The notes under the pieces are model-generated. The model worked only from the letters and a program-made list of their open reading frames with translations. It had not been told where the DNA came from and ran no database searches. A DNA stretch of 64,000 nt, taken from assembly GCA_900120395.1 (NCBI GenBank), contig LT635553.1, positions 850,254 to 914,253 of the forward strand. Reading direction: 5' to 3'. This stretch comes from Porphyromonadaceae bacterium FC4. GTDB lineage: Bacteria > Bacteroidota > Bacteroidia > Bacteroidales > Porphyromonadaceae. A program made the position numbers and the translations under genes. Positions 22,470 to 30,850 of the stretch are shown here, in pieces (the first letter of the stretch is position 1; the number at the start of each line of letters is the position of its first letter).

Positions 22470-22485
22470 GTCCTCAGTGGTACGA

Positions 22486-22960
22486 CTCTGCCGACCCCGG
22501 AGGGGTCGTTTTTTCGTAGCCCGGGTGTCGAGGTGCGAAGCACCGAAGACCCCGGGAAAAGGCAACCGAAGCCCAACTCCCGACCCCGCTAGGGGTCGCC
22601 ACAGGGTAGAGGCGTTTGGCGACCCCTGGCGGGGTCGTTTTGTTATGGGAGTGGAGACTTTCTTCCCCGGGGTCTTCGGTGCTTTGCACCTCGACCGCCG
22701 GGCTAGGCAGGAGGCACCCCTGCGGGGTGCTGCCCCCCAATCGCCTACCCAATATGCCGACCCCTGTGGGTCCGATTCTGCCGACCCCGGAGGGGTCGTT
22801 CCTTCATAGCCGGTGGTCGAGGAGGGGCGGATGCCCCGACGATGACCTCCGGAAAAGACGAAACATTCTATCAATCCCCGACCCCGACAGGGGTCGCCAA
22901 AGGGTCGAACCGATTGGCGCCCCCCTACCGGGGTTGTACCGCAAAAGAAGCTGTGCCCTC
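22486..22960. repeat. Cluster of CGACCCC/GGGGTCG hairpin cassettes
   Basis: A cassette at 22486-22563 (CTGCCGACCCCGGAGGGG, then TCGTT and a CCCGGG-bounded hairpin) recurs as a direct, diverged copy at 22776-22860. Segment 22518-22559 also pairs with 22663-22704 as a 42-bp inverted repeat with about 38 identities. Further CGACCCC...GGGGTCG hairpins lie near 22578, 22619 and 22880. Confidence 0.75.
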
Positions 22961-23005
22961 GTCATTCCGAGGACACAGCTCCCTACATATTTATATCAAG
23001 TACGC

Positions 23006-23518
23006 TTAATGCACTACAAAGGTGGCGAGCTCGAACGCCTCCGGCGTCTTGGTATTCGGGCTCTCTCCGATGAAGATCGAGAGCGGGTCACAAAAGAGGA
23101 CCGGCAGCCCCTCAAAGCTCCAGCGCTCGGTGCTGTAGTCGTAATCCCACCGGTAGACCTGATAGATCTCCACGATGCAGTTCTTGAACGACACAGCCAC
23201 GTAGTTGATCTCCTTCACATCTCCCTTGGCGGCATCGATATCCCTCGGCTTGAAGCCCATGCGGCCCAGCTTCCAGTCTCCCTGAGCCATCACGTACACC
23301 TCCCGGGGCTCCAGAGCATAGTAGCCTTTGCATGATTGGTTGACCTTCACGATCAGCACATTTTCATACACTAGATGCTGGTCCGGTGCTTGGGTGCTAG
23401 GTGGCAGGTTCACTGCTTGGGGTTCAGGGTGCATTAGCGTCTTGGGCCCGATCTGGGTAACTGGAGGTTGTGAGCCTCCGTGAAGGGTAATACTACCATG
23501 TAGTGTTGTTGTTTTCAT
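23006..23518 (-). CDS. Hypothetical protein downstream of the LRR gene
   Basis: 170 aa, not recognised. It has no signal peptide; the first 50 residues are low-complexity and rich in Pro, Gln, Thr and His, and the rest is a mixed segment with many aromatic residues (EIYQVYRWDYDYSTERWSFEG). It lies 79 bp downstream of the 3' half of the broken LRR gene on the same strand, so it may have been its operon partner and lost its original promoter when the cfxA element inserted. Codon use looks normal for the window. Function unknown. Confidence 0.55.
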   Translation of the reverse strand: MKTTTLHGSITLHGGSQPPVTQIGPKTLMHPEPQAVNLPPSTQAPDQHLVYENVLIVKVNQSCKGYYALEPREVYVMAQGDWKLGRMGFKPRDIDAAKGDVKEINYVAVSFKNCIVEIYQVYRWDYDYSTERWSFEGLPVLFCDPLSIFIGESPNTKTPEAFELATFVVH

Positions 23519-23597
23519 AAGTAAATAAAAAATTAAATAAGGTGCTTACTCTATTATGGCTTTTCAGCTTCCGCCTTAGTTATTTTCATGCCGAAGA

Positions 23598-24440
23598 TTA
23601 CTCCTCAGCTTCTACAATTCTGTTCTTCGGGAACCACCGGCGATACTTTTCTGCATACCCTTTGGGTACGGTGATCACACAGCTAGGATCCACTACAGGA
23701 GCATTCACATCCTTCAGAGTGGGCGGCAGTGTGATTGATGTAAGACTACCACAGCTACTGAAAGCATAACTGCCTATTGAGATCACGCCTTCCGGGATCA
23801 CCACGGAAGTGAGACCACTACAACCGTGGAAAGCAGATCTGCCTATTGAGGTCACGCTCTTCGGGATCACCACGGAAGTGAGACTACTACAACCATTGAA
23901 AGCACCCACGACTATTGTCGTGATCCCCTCCAGAATTACCACAGAAGTGAGACTACTGCAATCTTGGAAAGCAAAGTTGCCTATTGAGCGAACGCTCTCC
24001 GGGATCACTACGGAAGTGAGACCACTACAATTCCAGAAAGCATGTATGCCTATTGAGGTAACCCCCACCGGGATCACCACGGAAGTGAGACTACTGCAAT
24101 TTTGGAAAGCATAGGAGCCTATTGAGGTGACGCCCACCGGGATCACCACCGAAGTGAGACTACTGCAACCATTGAAGGCGCCGCTTCCTATTGAGGTGAC
24201 GCCCACCGGGATCACCACCGAAGTGAGACTACTGCAACCATTGAAGGCGCCGCTTCCTATTGAGGTGACGCCCTCCGGGATCACCACTGAAGTGAGACGA
24301 CTGCAGTCTTCGAAAGCATAGTTGCCTATTGACCTAACGGTCTTGGGGATGTTCACGGAAGTGAGGCTAATACACTTTATAAAAGCCTCGTTGCCGATTG
24401 AGGTGACCCCTTGAGGAATCTCTACGGAGGAGAGACGATG
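23598..24440 (-). pseudogene. 3' half of a BspA-like LRR lipoprotein gene, cut off by the cfxA element
   Basis: 280 codons with about ten 23-residue repeats of the form SLTSVVIPxGVTSIGxxAFxxC (Treponema-type LRR) and a natural tail (VITVPKGYAEKYRRWFP). The frame continues upstream past the first GTG (24356) as CHRLSSVEIPQGVTSIG without its last residues shown, then meets the element end at 24441. No start codon, signal peptide or ribosome site precedes it. Joined to 34506-35084 it gives one continuous 473-aa protein, so this is the distal part of a broken gene and not a separate one. LRR surface proteins of this kind mediate adhesion in oral Bacteroidetes (family knowledge). Confidence 0.9.
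23740..24440 (-). repeat. 69-bp tandem repeats encoding LRR units
   Basis: About ten in-frame 69-bp units, several nearly identical at DNA level (for example the adjacent ones between 24120 and 24270). Such arrays expand and contract easily. Confidence 0.85.
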
Positions 24441-24444
24441 ACAA

Positions 24445-24834
24445 CCTTTGTATTTACAACCGATTATTACTCAATATTTTATAGATAATAAGTCAGAAAT
24501 ATGGTTGTTATTTTTAATTGCACATTCTAAAAGGTGAAGACTTAACGCTTTTATTGATTATTAACTCAAAAAGGACATCAACTTGGGTCGTTTCTTCTCT
24601 TTTCCTTGCTATTCGTTTCCGATATTCCACTTTTGTTTTGGTCTATCTCATATGTACTGCAAAGGTATTGATTTTTGTTTGATATTGCTCCTTGCTTGCT
24701 CCTTGTCGTAGATTAATTTTCACACAGGAATTTTTGTTCTCTTTCTATAGGGGCTTGAAACAATCCATTTATTGGAAACAATTAAAGACGGAGCTGGTTT
24801 GCCCCAGTGCTTTTTAAGAAACAGGGCAATTATT
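24445..24834. other. Left end of the element, non-coding and AT-rich
   Basis: No gene seen. Contains the left inverted repeat (24447-24461) and a minus-strand TACCTTTG (24660-24667) with no clear -33 box, which would point outward towards the severed LRR fragment. Confidence 0.5.
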
Positions 24835-25056
24835 TTATCTCCACAAAGGCTCTTGTTCCCAATTATGAGGAAAGCCTAATAAACGAGTTCTTACTGATGG
24901 GTATTTCGATAAAAGCTGCTTGAAATCTGCAACAAAAGTGTTGCCCATAGAAATGGAGTTAAGCCAATACACCACATAGCAGAGTTGCGGATAAAGTGTT
25001 TGTTCACGGAACGAGAAATCCGTAATCCATGTGTTTGGCATACGCATAGGCATCAT
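24835..25056 (-). pseudogene. C-terminal remnant of an Abi-family abortive infection protein
   Basis: 73 aa. The sequence MPNTWITDFSFREQTLYPQ, then VYWLNSISMGNTF, KQLLSKYPSVRTRLLGFP and the ending EQEPLWR match the conserved C terminus of the Abi_2 (AbiD/AbiF-like) family, which closes with a GFPxxWxxxPLW motif. The N-terminal two thirds are absent and no continuation is seen upstream (25057-25140). It is therefore a relic of a phage-defence gene once carried by the element. Assignment is by motif memory. Confidence 0.6.
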
Positions 25057-25136
25057 TGGCTTGACAGGAAAGACCCGATTTGACAGTCTTGAATGATGGG
25101 CGCAGCAATTACGAAGTACGGGTCTGGGTACGGATT

Positions 25137-25177
25137 AAAAGGCTAAGTGATTATTTCCAGTCATTTAGCCTTTTTAA
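25137..25177. terminator. Hairpin upstream of cfxA
   Basis: AAAAGGCTAA pairs with TTAGCCTTTT and is followed by TTTTTAATT; it can work in both directions and would insulate cfxA. Confidence 0.65.
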
Positions 25178-25255
25178 TTATCTAATTTTTCCCCACATTT
25201 TCCCCACAGCTGTCTATTTATATATTTTAGAAACATATTTTTCCGTAAAGTTATG

Positions 25256-25263
25256 TACCTTTG
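25256..25263 (+). promoter_or_regulatory. cfxA: cfxA -7 box
   Basis: TACCTTTG, 48 nt before the cfxA ATG. The -33 position is AT-rich with no clean TTTG. Confidence 0.6.
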
Positions 25264-25310
25264 TCGGCAAATAAAGATATTCTCGTCAAACAAATATAAA
25301 TAATATAAAC

Positions 25311-26276
25311 ATGGAAAAAAACAGAAAAAAACAAATCGTAGTTTTGAGTATAGCTTTAGTTTGCATTTTCATCTTGGTATTTTCATTGTTCCATAAATCA
25401 GCGACAAAAGATAGCGCAAATCCTCCTTTAACAAATGTTTTGACTGATAGCATTTCTCAAATTGTCTCAGCTTGTCCTGGCGAAATTGGTGTGGCGGTTA
25501 TTGTTAATAACAGAGATACGGTTAAGGTCAATAATAAGAGTGTTTATCCTATGATGAGTGTGTTTAAGGTTCATCAGGCATTAGCTCTTTGTAATGACTT
25601 TGACAATAAAGGAATTTCACTTGATACCTTAGTAAATATAAATAGGGATAAACTTGACCCAAAGACTTGGAGTCCTATGCTGAAAGATTATTCAGGGCCA
25701 GTCATATCATTGACAGTGAGAGATTTGCTGCGTTATACTCTTACTCAGAGTGACAACAATGCAAGCAACCTTATGTTTAAGGATATGGTTAATGTCGCTC
25801 AAACAGATAGTTTTATAGCCACACTCATTCCTCGTTCAAGTTTTCAGATAGCTTATACGGAAGAGGAAATGTCGGCTGACCATAACAAGGCTTACTCTAA
25901 CTATACATCTCCTCTTGGTGCTGCAATGTTGATGAATCGTTTGTTTACTGAAGGTCTTATCGATGATGAGAAACAAAGTTTCATTAAGAATACGTTAAAA
26001 GAATGCAAAACAGGTGTAGATAGGATAGCAGCTCCACTTCTTGATAAAGAAGGGGTTGTTATAGCGCATAAGACAGGTTCAGGTTATGTTAATGAAAATG
26101 GTGTTCTTGCAGCTCACAATGATGTTGCCTATATATGTCTGCCTAATAATATCAGTTATACCTTAGCGGTATTTGTTAAGGATTTCAAGGGAAATGAATC
26201 ACAAGCGTCACAATATGTTGCGCATATATCAGCTGTAGTATATTCTTTATTAATGCAAACTTCAGTAAAATCTTAA
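25311..26276 (+). CDS. cfxA: Class A beta-lactamase, CfxA family
   Basis: 321 aa. An N-terminal hydrophobic segment (residues 8-26) acts as export signal. The class A catalytic motifs are complete: S83-V-F-K86 (SxxK), S147-D-N149 (SDN) and K254-T-G256 (KTG), with an omega-loop Glu in YTEEEMSAD. CfxA enzymes hydrolyse penicillins and many cephalosporins including cefoxitin to a degree, and are common in Bacteroides, Prevotella and Capnocytophaga. The gene is clearly more AT-rich than its surroundings, indicating separate origin. It has its own -7 box and terminator, and stands opposite to the rest of the element. The allele number was not assigned. Confidence 0.97.
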   Translation: MEKNRKKQIVVLSIALVCIFILVFSLFHKSATKDSANPPLTNVLTDSISQIVSACPGEIGVAVIVNNRDTVKVNNKSVYPMMSVFKVHQALALCNDFDNKGISLDTLVNINRDKLDPKTWSPMLKDYSGPVISLTVRDLLRYTLTQSDNNASNLMFKDMVNVAQTDSFIATLIPRSSFQIAYTEEEMSADHNKAYSNYTSPLGAAMLMNRLFTEGLIDDEKQSFIKNTLKECKTGVDRIAAPLLDKEGVVIAHKTGSGYVNENGVLAAHNDVAYICLPNNISYTLAVFVKDFKGNESQASQYVAHISAVVYSLLMQTSVKS

Positions 26277-26307
26277 ACTGCACTTGCTTTGATAATTAAT
26301 GATAAAC

Positions 26308-26349
26308 AATCTAAAAGCACTCTAATCGTTATCGGAGTGCTTTTAGATT
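26308..26349. terminator. Terminator between cfxA and mobA
   Basis: AATCTAAAAGCACTC pairs with GAGTGCTTTTAGATT; it serves the convergent cfxA and relaxase genes. Confidence 0.8.
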
Positions 26350-26368
26350 ACTAATCAAATTGCTTCTA

Positions 26369-27772
26369 TTATAATTTGAATCCTCTACTTTTTCTTTCTT
26401 CCTGTTGCGGCACTCTTGCTCCATATCTAAGCCTGTGCCATTGCTCCCTGAACCAGTCGGCAATCGGCTTCCTGTTTATTGTCAGGTTCAGCCTGCTTTC
26501 ATCGTCAGGGTCATTTTCCACCCTTAAAATATCATCCTTTATATCAAAGTTCCGCCTGTGTTGCTCGGAATAGATTTTACCGCTACATTTCAGGGCTTCT
26601 TTTTTGACTATAAGACTTTCAGTCATTTCTTTAGAGAATCCCAGCATGGCACAAAACTTTTCCATGCGCAGCATTTCCCTGAACATCGGAAACCACCTGA
26701 AAGCCTTGTCTATGATTCTGGCGAGCCGTGACAGTTCTTTTTCTTTCATGTCAAGTTCCTGCCTGTGCATTTCTCTGAGATTGTGGATTTGCGTATCATG
26801 CTGTTTCTGCATCTGCTGTACTTGGCTCTGCAATTTTTCAATATTGGTGTTCCGTTTTGAAACCTCGTCTTGCAGTTTTTCGTTGGCACGTTCCAGTTCT
26901 TTCAGTTTTCCACTCCCGAAAAGAGAAGCAACTCCACTAGTTATGGCTGTCGCTGCCGTGGTGGCTGTCTTCTTTAACTTGTCAGTGCGTATTTCTGATT
27001 TCACCTGTTTCAGTTCCTGCTCGGCAAGATTTATCTGTTCTTCTTTGTGCCGTTTGGCTGCATCCATGCGTTGCAGTTCAGCTTTCTGCTTCTCAATGAT
27101 AAAGTCGTTCCGTTCCAGATGCTCCTTACCAGTGACAGCCTTTGACTGCCCGCGTTCCATCAGCAGGATGTCGGATGCAAGGGTCTGCATCTGCATCATG
27201 TCATCGTCATTGAGCTTTCGGCTCTTTCCTGTTTCGTGGTTCATCCAGTCGAAAACGATATGGGCATGATAGTTCGGCTTGAACCATCTGTCCCCGACTT
27301 TGAAGCTTTCCCTGTCTTCCGCTTCCGGCTGACCGTTCAGCCAATGCCCTTCATCCTTGTGCAGGAAGATTTGCAGCGGTGTGATTCCCCAGCGTCTTTG
27401 ACACTCCTCACCGAATTTACGCACGTCTGCCAGTGTGGTGTCCGACCTGACAAGCAGCACTCCTTCACGTATGGGGGAGCATCCCGCAATCTTGACTATT
27501 TTACCGTTCTTGCCTTTGCGTTCACGCTCCTTTTCCTGCATGGCACGTCCGGTCTTTTCCTTTACCATCTGTCTGATATTGTCATAATGCATCCGCAAAT
27601 CCGGACTGCCGAAGTCGGGATTTATCCACTGTTCGTTATCGGTGGATAGTTCAGGAACGACATAGATTCTGGACTCTCCGATGTGGCGCATGTATTCGGC
27701 AGTCCTCCTGTTGTGAGCCTCGCTCGATGCGATGTTGCAGGGCTTGATATGTATGCTTGATTTTGTTGCCAT
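26369..27772 (-). CDS. mobA: MOBV-type relaxase (Mob/Pre family)
   Basis: 467 aa. Relaxase core in the first 210 residues: the N-terminal motif IHIKPCNIASSEAHNRR, and the histidine-rich metal motif split as FLHKDEGHW and PNYHAHIVFDW, typical of Pre/Mob enzymes of mobilizable plasmids and transposons. Residues 230-360 are a long coiled coil (KQKAELQRMDAAKRHKEEQ, ELERANEKLQDEVSKRN). It nicks one strand at oriT and pilots it to the recipient. The candidate oriT lies directly upstream. Similar in role to MobA of Tn4555. Confidence 0.9.
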   Translation of the reverse strand: MATKSSIHIKPCNIASSEAHNRRTAEYMRHIGESRIYVVPELSTDNEQWINPDFGSPDLRMHYDNIRQMVKEKTGRAMQEKERERKGKNGKIVKIAGCSPIREGVLLVRSDTTLADVRKFGEECQRRWGITPLQIFLHKDEGHWLNGQPEAEDRESFKVGDRWFKPNYHAHIVFDWMNHETGKSRKLNDDDMMQMQTLASDILLMERGQSKAVTGKEHLERNDFIIEKQKAELQRMDAAKRHKEEQINLAEQELKQVKSEIRTDKLKKTATTAATAITSGVASLFGSGKLKELERANEKLQDEVSKRNTNIEKLQSQVQQMQKQHDTQIHNLREMHRQELDMKEKELSRLARIIDKAFRWFPMFREMLRMEKFCAMLGFSKEMTESLIVKKEALKCSGKIYSEQHRRNFDIKDDILRVENDPDDESRLNLTINRKPIADWFREQWHRLRYGARVPQQEERKSRGFKL

Positions 27773-27859
27773 AGATACTTGTTTTTTGGTTTGTACTTTA
27801 TTGTTTGCTTTTCCGCTGTCCGTAAACGCATGGGGTTCTTAGGGGTGCAACCCATAAGC

Positions 27860-28020
27860 GGAGATTGCAAAGAGAGGGTCACTCTTTGCTCTGGGTTCTC
27901 AGGGGAGAAACGCCCTGAGTGGGTCATTAGGGTAAAACCCTAATCCCCTCGGGAGAGCCCACAACTACGTAAGCGGAGCGTGTAGTTATAGTGGGCTATA
28001 TCAATGGCAAGCCATTGTCT
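27860..28020. promoter_or_regulatory. oriT: Candidate oriT, cluster of five inverted repeats
   Basis: Directly upstream of the relaxase: GCAAAGAG/CTCTTTGC (27867-27889), CAGGG/CCCTG (27900-27917), ATTAGGG/CCCTAAT (27926-27944), the interrupted AGCCCAC-ACTAC with GTAGT-GTGGGCT (27956-27997), and CAATGGC-AA-GCCATTG (28002-28017). Hairpin density and position fit a relaxase recognition site; the nick site is not identified. Confidence 0.6.
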
Positions 28021-28054
28021 GCAAACTCCAGCCTACGGCTTCCGCTCTCCTCCG

Positions 28055-29170
28055 TCAGGGAGGTTTTTCATCATCGTTGCCGATTGGAGATGCACCGACC
28101 AGCACAAGGTCTAAATCGTCTATCAGTTTTTGCAGGACGGGATTCTTCTCTATCATCCGCTGGAGGATTCTCTCAGCCTCGACCAAGTGGTTGGCTGTAC
28201 TCATCACCTTGCCCTCCCGTATCTGAAAGATAATCCAATCGGCTATGTCGATATGGGCTTCTTTTTGTTTCGGGGTGGCATTCCTTTCGATGATGTCCGA
28301 AACCACCACCTTACAAAAGTACATGCTCTCGGCTCGCTGTTTCCACTCGGCATAAGCATCGGCATCGGGAAAGAGAAGCACGGTTCGCCCTGACAGTACA
28401 CGGAGTTTCTCTTCTCTCATCTGACTCTTACCACCCGTAGCCAGCCATACATAATCGGGGAAGATAGCAGAACCGATAACGGCACTCTTCTCGGATTCCA
28501 CCAAGACCACCACCTTGTCGGGATGCGTTTTCAACAAGTGTTCCCCGAAAAGGCATTGGGATAGTTGCCAATCCTCTGCCAACACACGCTGCTTTTTCAA
28601 TATGCTGTGTATCCAGTTCACTGCCGATGTCTGTCCTCCCTTGATACGGTGTCCGTCTTCGGGATTGTACTGCATCACCTTTCCCGTGCGTACCTTGCCC
28701 GTCCTGTCTATCTGCCAAAAGATAACAGAGCCGTCACGGGTAGCCCCCAAACGGTATTCCTCCAACAACCGCTTCAACACCTCTTTCGCCTTGTCGCCAT
28801 AGTAGGAAGTAAGGAGTGTGAAGAGGAAACGGAAGAAATTGCTACGCTCGCTTTGCGACTTCTCCACATAGTGAGGGGGAATATAGCCGATGGCTGTCGG
28901 CTTACTTTGCTGCTTCACTTTCTTCTGCTCTGCTCTTTGCCTGTCAAAAGAGAAATCATTGGTAGTTCTGTGTTCAGGATGCTCTTGAAAATACTCTTTC
29001 GGAGTGTAGTGATACCCACAACCGCTTTCGTGGTTACATCTGCCGACCGATGGATGCAACGGCACATTATTTTCGTCCACGTAATAGACGAAAGAATGCC
29101 TGTCTCCGCATTTGGGGCAGGTATGCCGTGTTGCCGTTCCTTTATACTTCTGTAATGAATAATTGCCCAT
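28055..29170 (-). CDS. Primase-like protein with zinc ribbon and TOPRIM domain
   Basis: 371 aa. An N-terminal zinc ribbon (CPKCGDRHSFVYY with CNHESGCGYH) is followed by a spacer rich in Lys and Gln. The TOPRIM-like core begins at VVLVESEKSAVIGSAIFPDY and continues with VLLFPDADAY, which supplies the acidic residues. Such proteins are common in Bacteroides mobilizable elements and probably prime replication of the transferred strand. It lies 3 nt after the ATPase gene, in the same operon. Confidence 0.75.
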   Translation of the reverse strand: MGNYSLQKYKGTATRHTCPKCGDRHSFVYYVDENNVPLHPSVGRCNHESGCGYHYTPKEYFQEHPEHRTTNDFSFDRQRAEQKKVKQQSKPTAIGYIPPHYVEKSQSERSNFFRFLFTLLTSYYGDKAKEVLKRLLEEYRLGATRDGSVIFWQIDRTGKVRTGKVMQYNPEDGHRIKGGQTSAVNWIHSILKKQRVLAEDWQLSQCLFGEHLLKTHPDKVVVLVESEKSAVIGSAIFPDYVWLATGGKSQMREEKLRVLSGRTVLLFPDADAYAEWKQRAESMYFCKVVVSDIIERNATPKQKEAHIDIADWIIFQIREGKVMSTANHLVEAERILQRMIEKNPVLQKLIDDLDLVLVGASPIGNDDEKPP

Positions 29171-29173
29171 AGC

Positions 29174-30280
29174 TTAGTCCGTTTTTGATGGTTGATTGTC
29201 GGCTGTCCCATCCTGTCCCATTGTCCCACACTCTAAGGGTTGGGACAGTGGGACACTTGGGACACCTGCGTTTTTACTCTCTTTGCTGCGCTGGATGATA
29301 CGGTTTACGGTGGACTTGCCACAATTCACCTGTGAGGCTATCTCCCTGACGGACTTGCCCGATTGGGAGAGTTGCAGAATTTGGCAATCCCTTTGGCTTG
29401 ATTCATTGTCGCCCAATTTTTTCAAGTGTTCCTTTTCCGTGGAATAGCCCCTGAACACGAACTGCAAGAAAGCATCCACCTTGTCAATCTCGTAAACGAT
29501 TACATTATCCGCATCATGAGAGAACGTGCCATAGCGCACTTTAAGCTGCTTCACATAGCGAAGCCCTCCGTCTTGGGCACTTTTTCCAATGGTGAACACG
29601 CTGTCAAAGAAATTGTAGAGCCGTTTGCTTCCGGCAAGGTCGTTGGATGTGATGGGACAATCCAAAGAGCGTTTGGGCGTATGTGCTAGGACAAGGATAG
29701 AGAGCGCATATCTCTTTTTGAGATTGTTCAGCTGAATCATCAGCCGTCCTGCGGCATCGCCTTTCTCCATGGCGCAACACAGGTAGGTAAGATTGTCAAT
29801 GATGAAAATCTTGCAGTCGGTCTGCACAGCCATCTGTTCAATGCCGCCTATGATAGCTTCCTCAAAGTTGGCATCCAAAAGCTGGTTGCAGTCAATAGAC
29901 ACCCGATAGAGTTTGTCGGGAAAGGTGTAGAGCTCTCCATGCTCGTTGGTATAGCGGAGCTGGAACTGCTTTTCGGACAGTTCAAAGTCCAGATACAGCA
30001 CATTGTCGGTTCGGGCGATGCGGTCGGCTATCTGCACGGCAAGGATGGACTTGCCCACGTTGGAATCGGCAAACAAGCAGGAGAGTTCCCCCTCGTACCA
30101 AAAGCTGTCCCACAGCGCACGGGGCGTAGGCAATAACGATGCTTCAAGAATGGTTTGGTTTGCCGTCTTGATATTCATCATGCCTACACTGTCGGGCATA
30201 CCGTTATGCGCTTGGGATGCTTTTGTGAGGTCGCCACGTATCAGGTTGATATAGTTCTTATCCTCTTCCATATCATTCAC
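29174..30280 (-). CDS. RecA/RepA-like ATPase (helicase family) with C-terminal HTH
   Basis: 368 aa. Walker A is FADSNVGKSILAVQIADRI and Walker B KIFIIDNLTYLCC; the RepA-type follow-up LSILVLAHTPKRS is present. This is the fold of hexameric plasmid helicases and KaiC-like ATPases. The C terminus carries an HTH that looks like a resolvase-type domain (SGKSVREIASQVNCGKSTV), so the protein may also bind DNA at an origin. It overlaps the preceding excisionase-like gene by 4 nt. Role in element replication or mobilization is inferred. Confidence 0.75.
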   Translation of the reverse strand: MNDMEEDKNYINLIRGDLTKASQAHNGMPDSVGMMNIKTANQTILEASLLPTPRALWDSFWYEGELSCLFADSNVGKSILAVQIADRIARTDNVLYLDFELSEKQFQLRYTNEHGELYTFPDKLYRVSIDCNQLLDANFEEAIIGGIEQMAVQTDCKIFIIDNLTYLCCAMEKGDAAGRLMIQLNNLKKRYALSILVLAHTPKRSLDCPITSNDLAGSKRLYNFFDSVFTIGKSAQDGGLRYVKQLKVRYGTFSHDADNVIVYEIDKVDAFLQFVFRGYSTEKEHLKKLGDNESSQRDCQILQLSQSGKSVREIASQVNCGKSTVNRIIQRSKESKNAGVPSVPLSQPLECGTMGQDGTADNQPSKTD

Positions 30281-30651
30281 CAGTTACGTGGGTTGGGCTT
30301 GCGACGGTGGGAAGAGGATAAGGACTTGTTCAGTTCCTCGTCTGACAACGGTATGGGATTCTTTCGGGCGGTTTCCAGCCACTTGTCCAGTTCGTCACGG
30401 TAAAGGCAATAGCGTTTGCCGGGCTTGGTGGCAGGGATTGTCCCTTCTGACAGTTTCATGTAGAGCGTACCCTTAGGGATACCTAAATACTCTGCTGCCT
30501 CGTCCACAGACATGGGCACGTGGGTGTCCACCGTTTTGGCATTGTTCACACTGCGCTGCTCGGCGAGCAGGCTTTTCAGGCTCATCACTTCGTCTCGAAG
30601 CTGAGCGACAACCTCGGGGAGGTCGTTGAAGGTAAGAATTGATTTTTCCAT
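30277..30651 (-). CDS. Excisionase-like winged-HTH protein
   Basis: 124 aa from ATG 30651 (MEKSILTFNDLPEVVAQLRD). An earlier ATG at 30720 is rejected because it falls inside a 48-bp operator/promoter module. A short coiled coil leads into an HTH_17/Xis-type domain: MSVDEAAEYLGIPKGTLYM, then GTIPATKPGKRY and YRDELDKWLE. Such proteins regulate excision or act as small repressors. First gene of the ATPase-primase-relaxase operon. Confidence 0.75.
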   Translation of the reverse strand: MEKSILTFNDLPEVVAQLRDEVMSLKSLLAEQRSVNNAKTVDTHVPMSVDEAAEYLGIPKGTLYMKLSEGTIPATKPGKRYCLYRDELDKWLETARKNPIPLSDEELNKSLSSSHRRKPNPRNW

Positions 30652-30683
30652 TCGCGTACTCGTCTCTTTTGTAAGACTTGGCG

Positions 30684-30731
30684 CAAAGGACTGAAATGAT
30701 ATATCCGTGAATATCTCCACGACACGTCATT
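30684..30731 (-). promoter_or_regulatory. 48-bp operator/promoter module, copy 1
   Basis: Aligns without gaps to 33133-33180 with about 38 of 48 identities. On the minus strand it runs from AATGACGTGTCGTGGAG through TATTCACGGATAT to TCCTTTG, the latter a near -7 box. CGTG and CACG form a short inverted repeat. Confidence 0.7.
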
Positions 30732-30850
30732 GCAAAATAATTCCCGAATAATTAAGCCCAGCCATAAATGACGGGTAAAATTACTCGGGAAACGATGTAA
30801 AACAGGCGGTTATGAGTTACCGGATGGTTGTCGTTGGTGTCGTGATTATC

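Larger units (their letters stand above)
22217..23005. other. Non-coding gap with GC-rich hairpin cassettes
   Basis: After copy C of the dispersed repeat, 22486-22960 is dense in palindromes built on CGACCCC and GGGGTCG. Open frames on both strands here are by-products of the GC-rich repeats and carry no recognisable protein features. Confidence 0.7.

Noticed and set aside
22353-23335. GC-rich ORFs on both strands (up to 239 aa)
   Set aside because: They run through hairpin cassettes and across the start of another gene; composition is Pro/Arg/Gly-rich without any domain, as expected from the repeats.
23809-24321. Plus-strand ORFs of repetitive ITTEVRLLQ type
   Set aside because: They are antisense shadows of the 69-bp LRR repeats.
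24660-24667. Outward promoter from the element driving the severed LRR fragment
   Set aside because: Only a TACCTTTG box is seen without -33 box, and the fragment has no start codon near its beginning, so expression is not supported.
25311-26276. Assigning a numbered CfxA allele
   Set aside because: Published variant numbering could not be matched securely to this sequence without an alignment.
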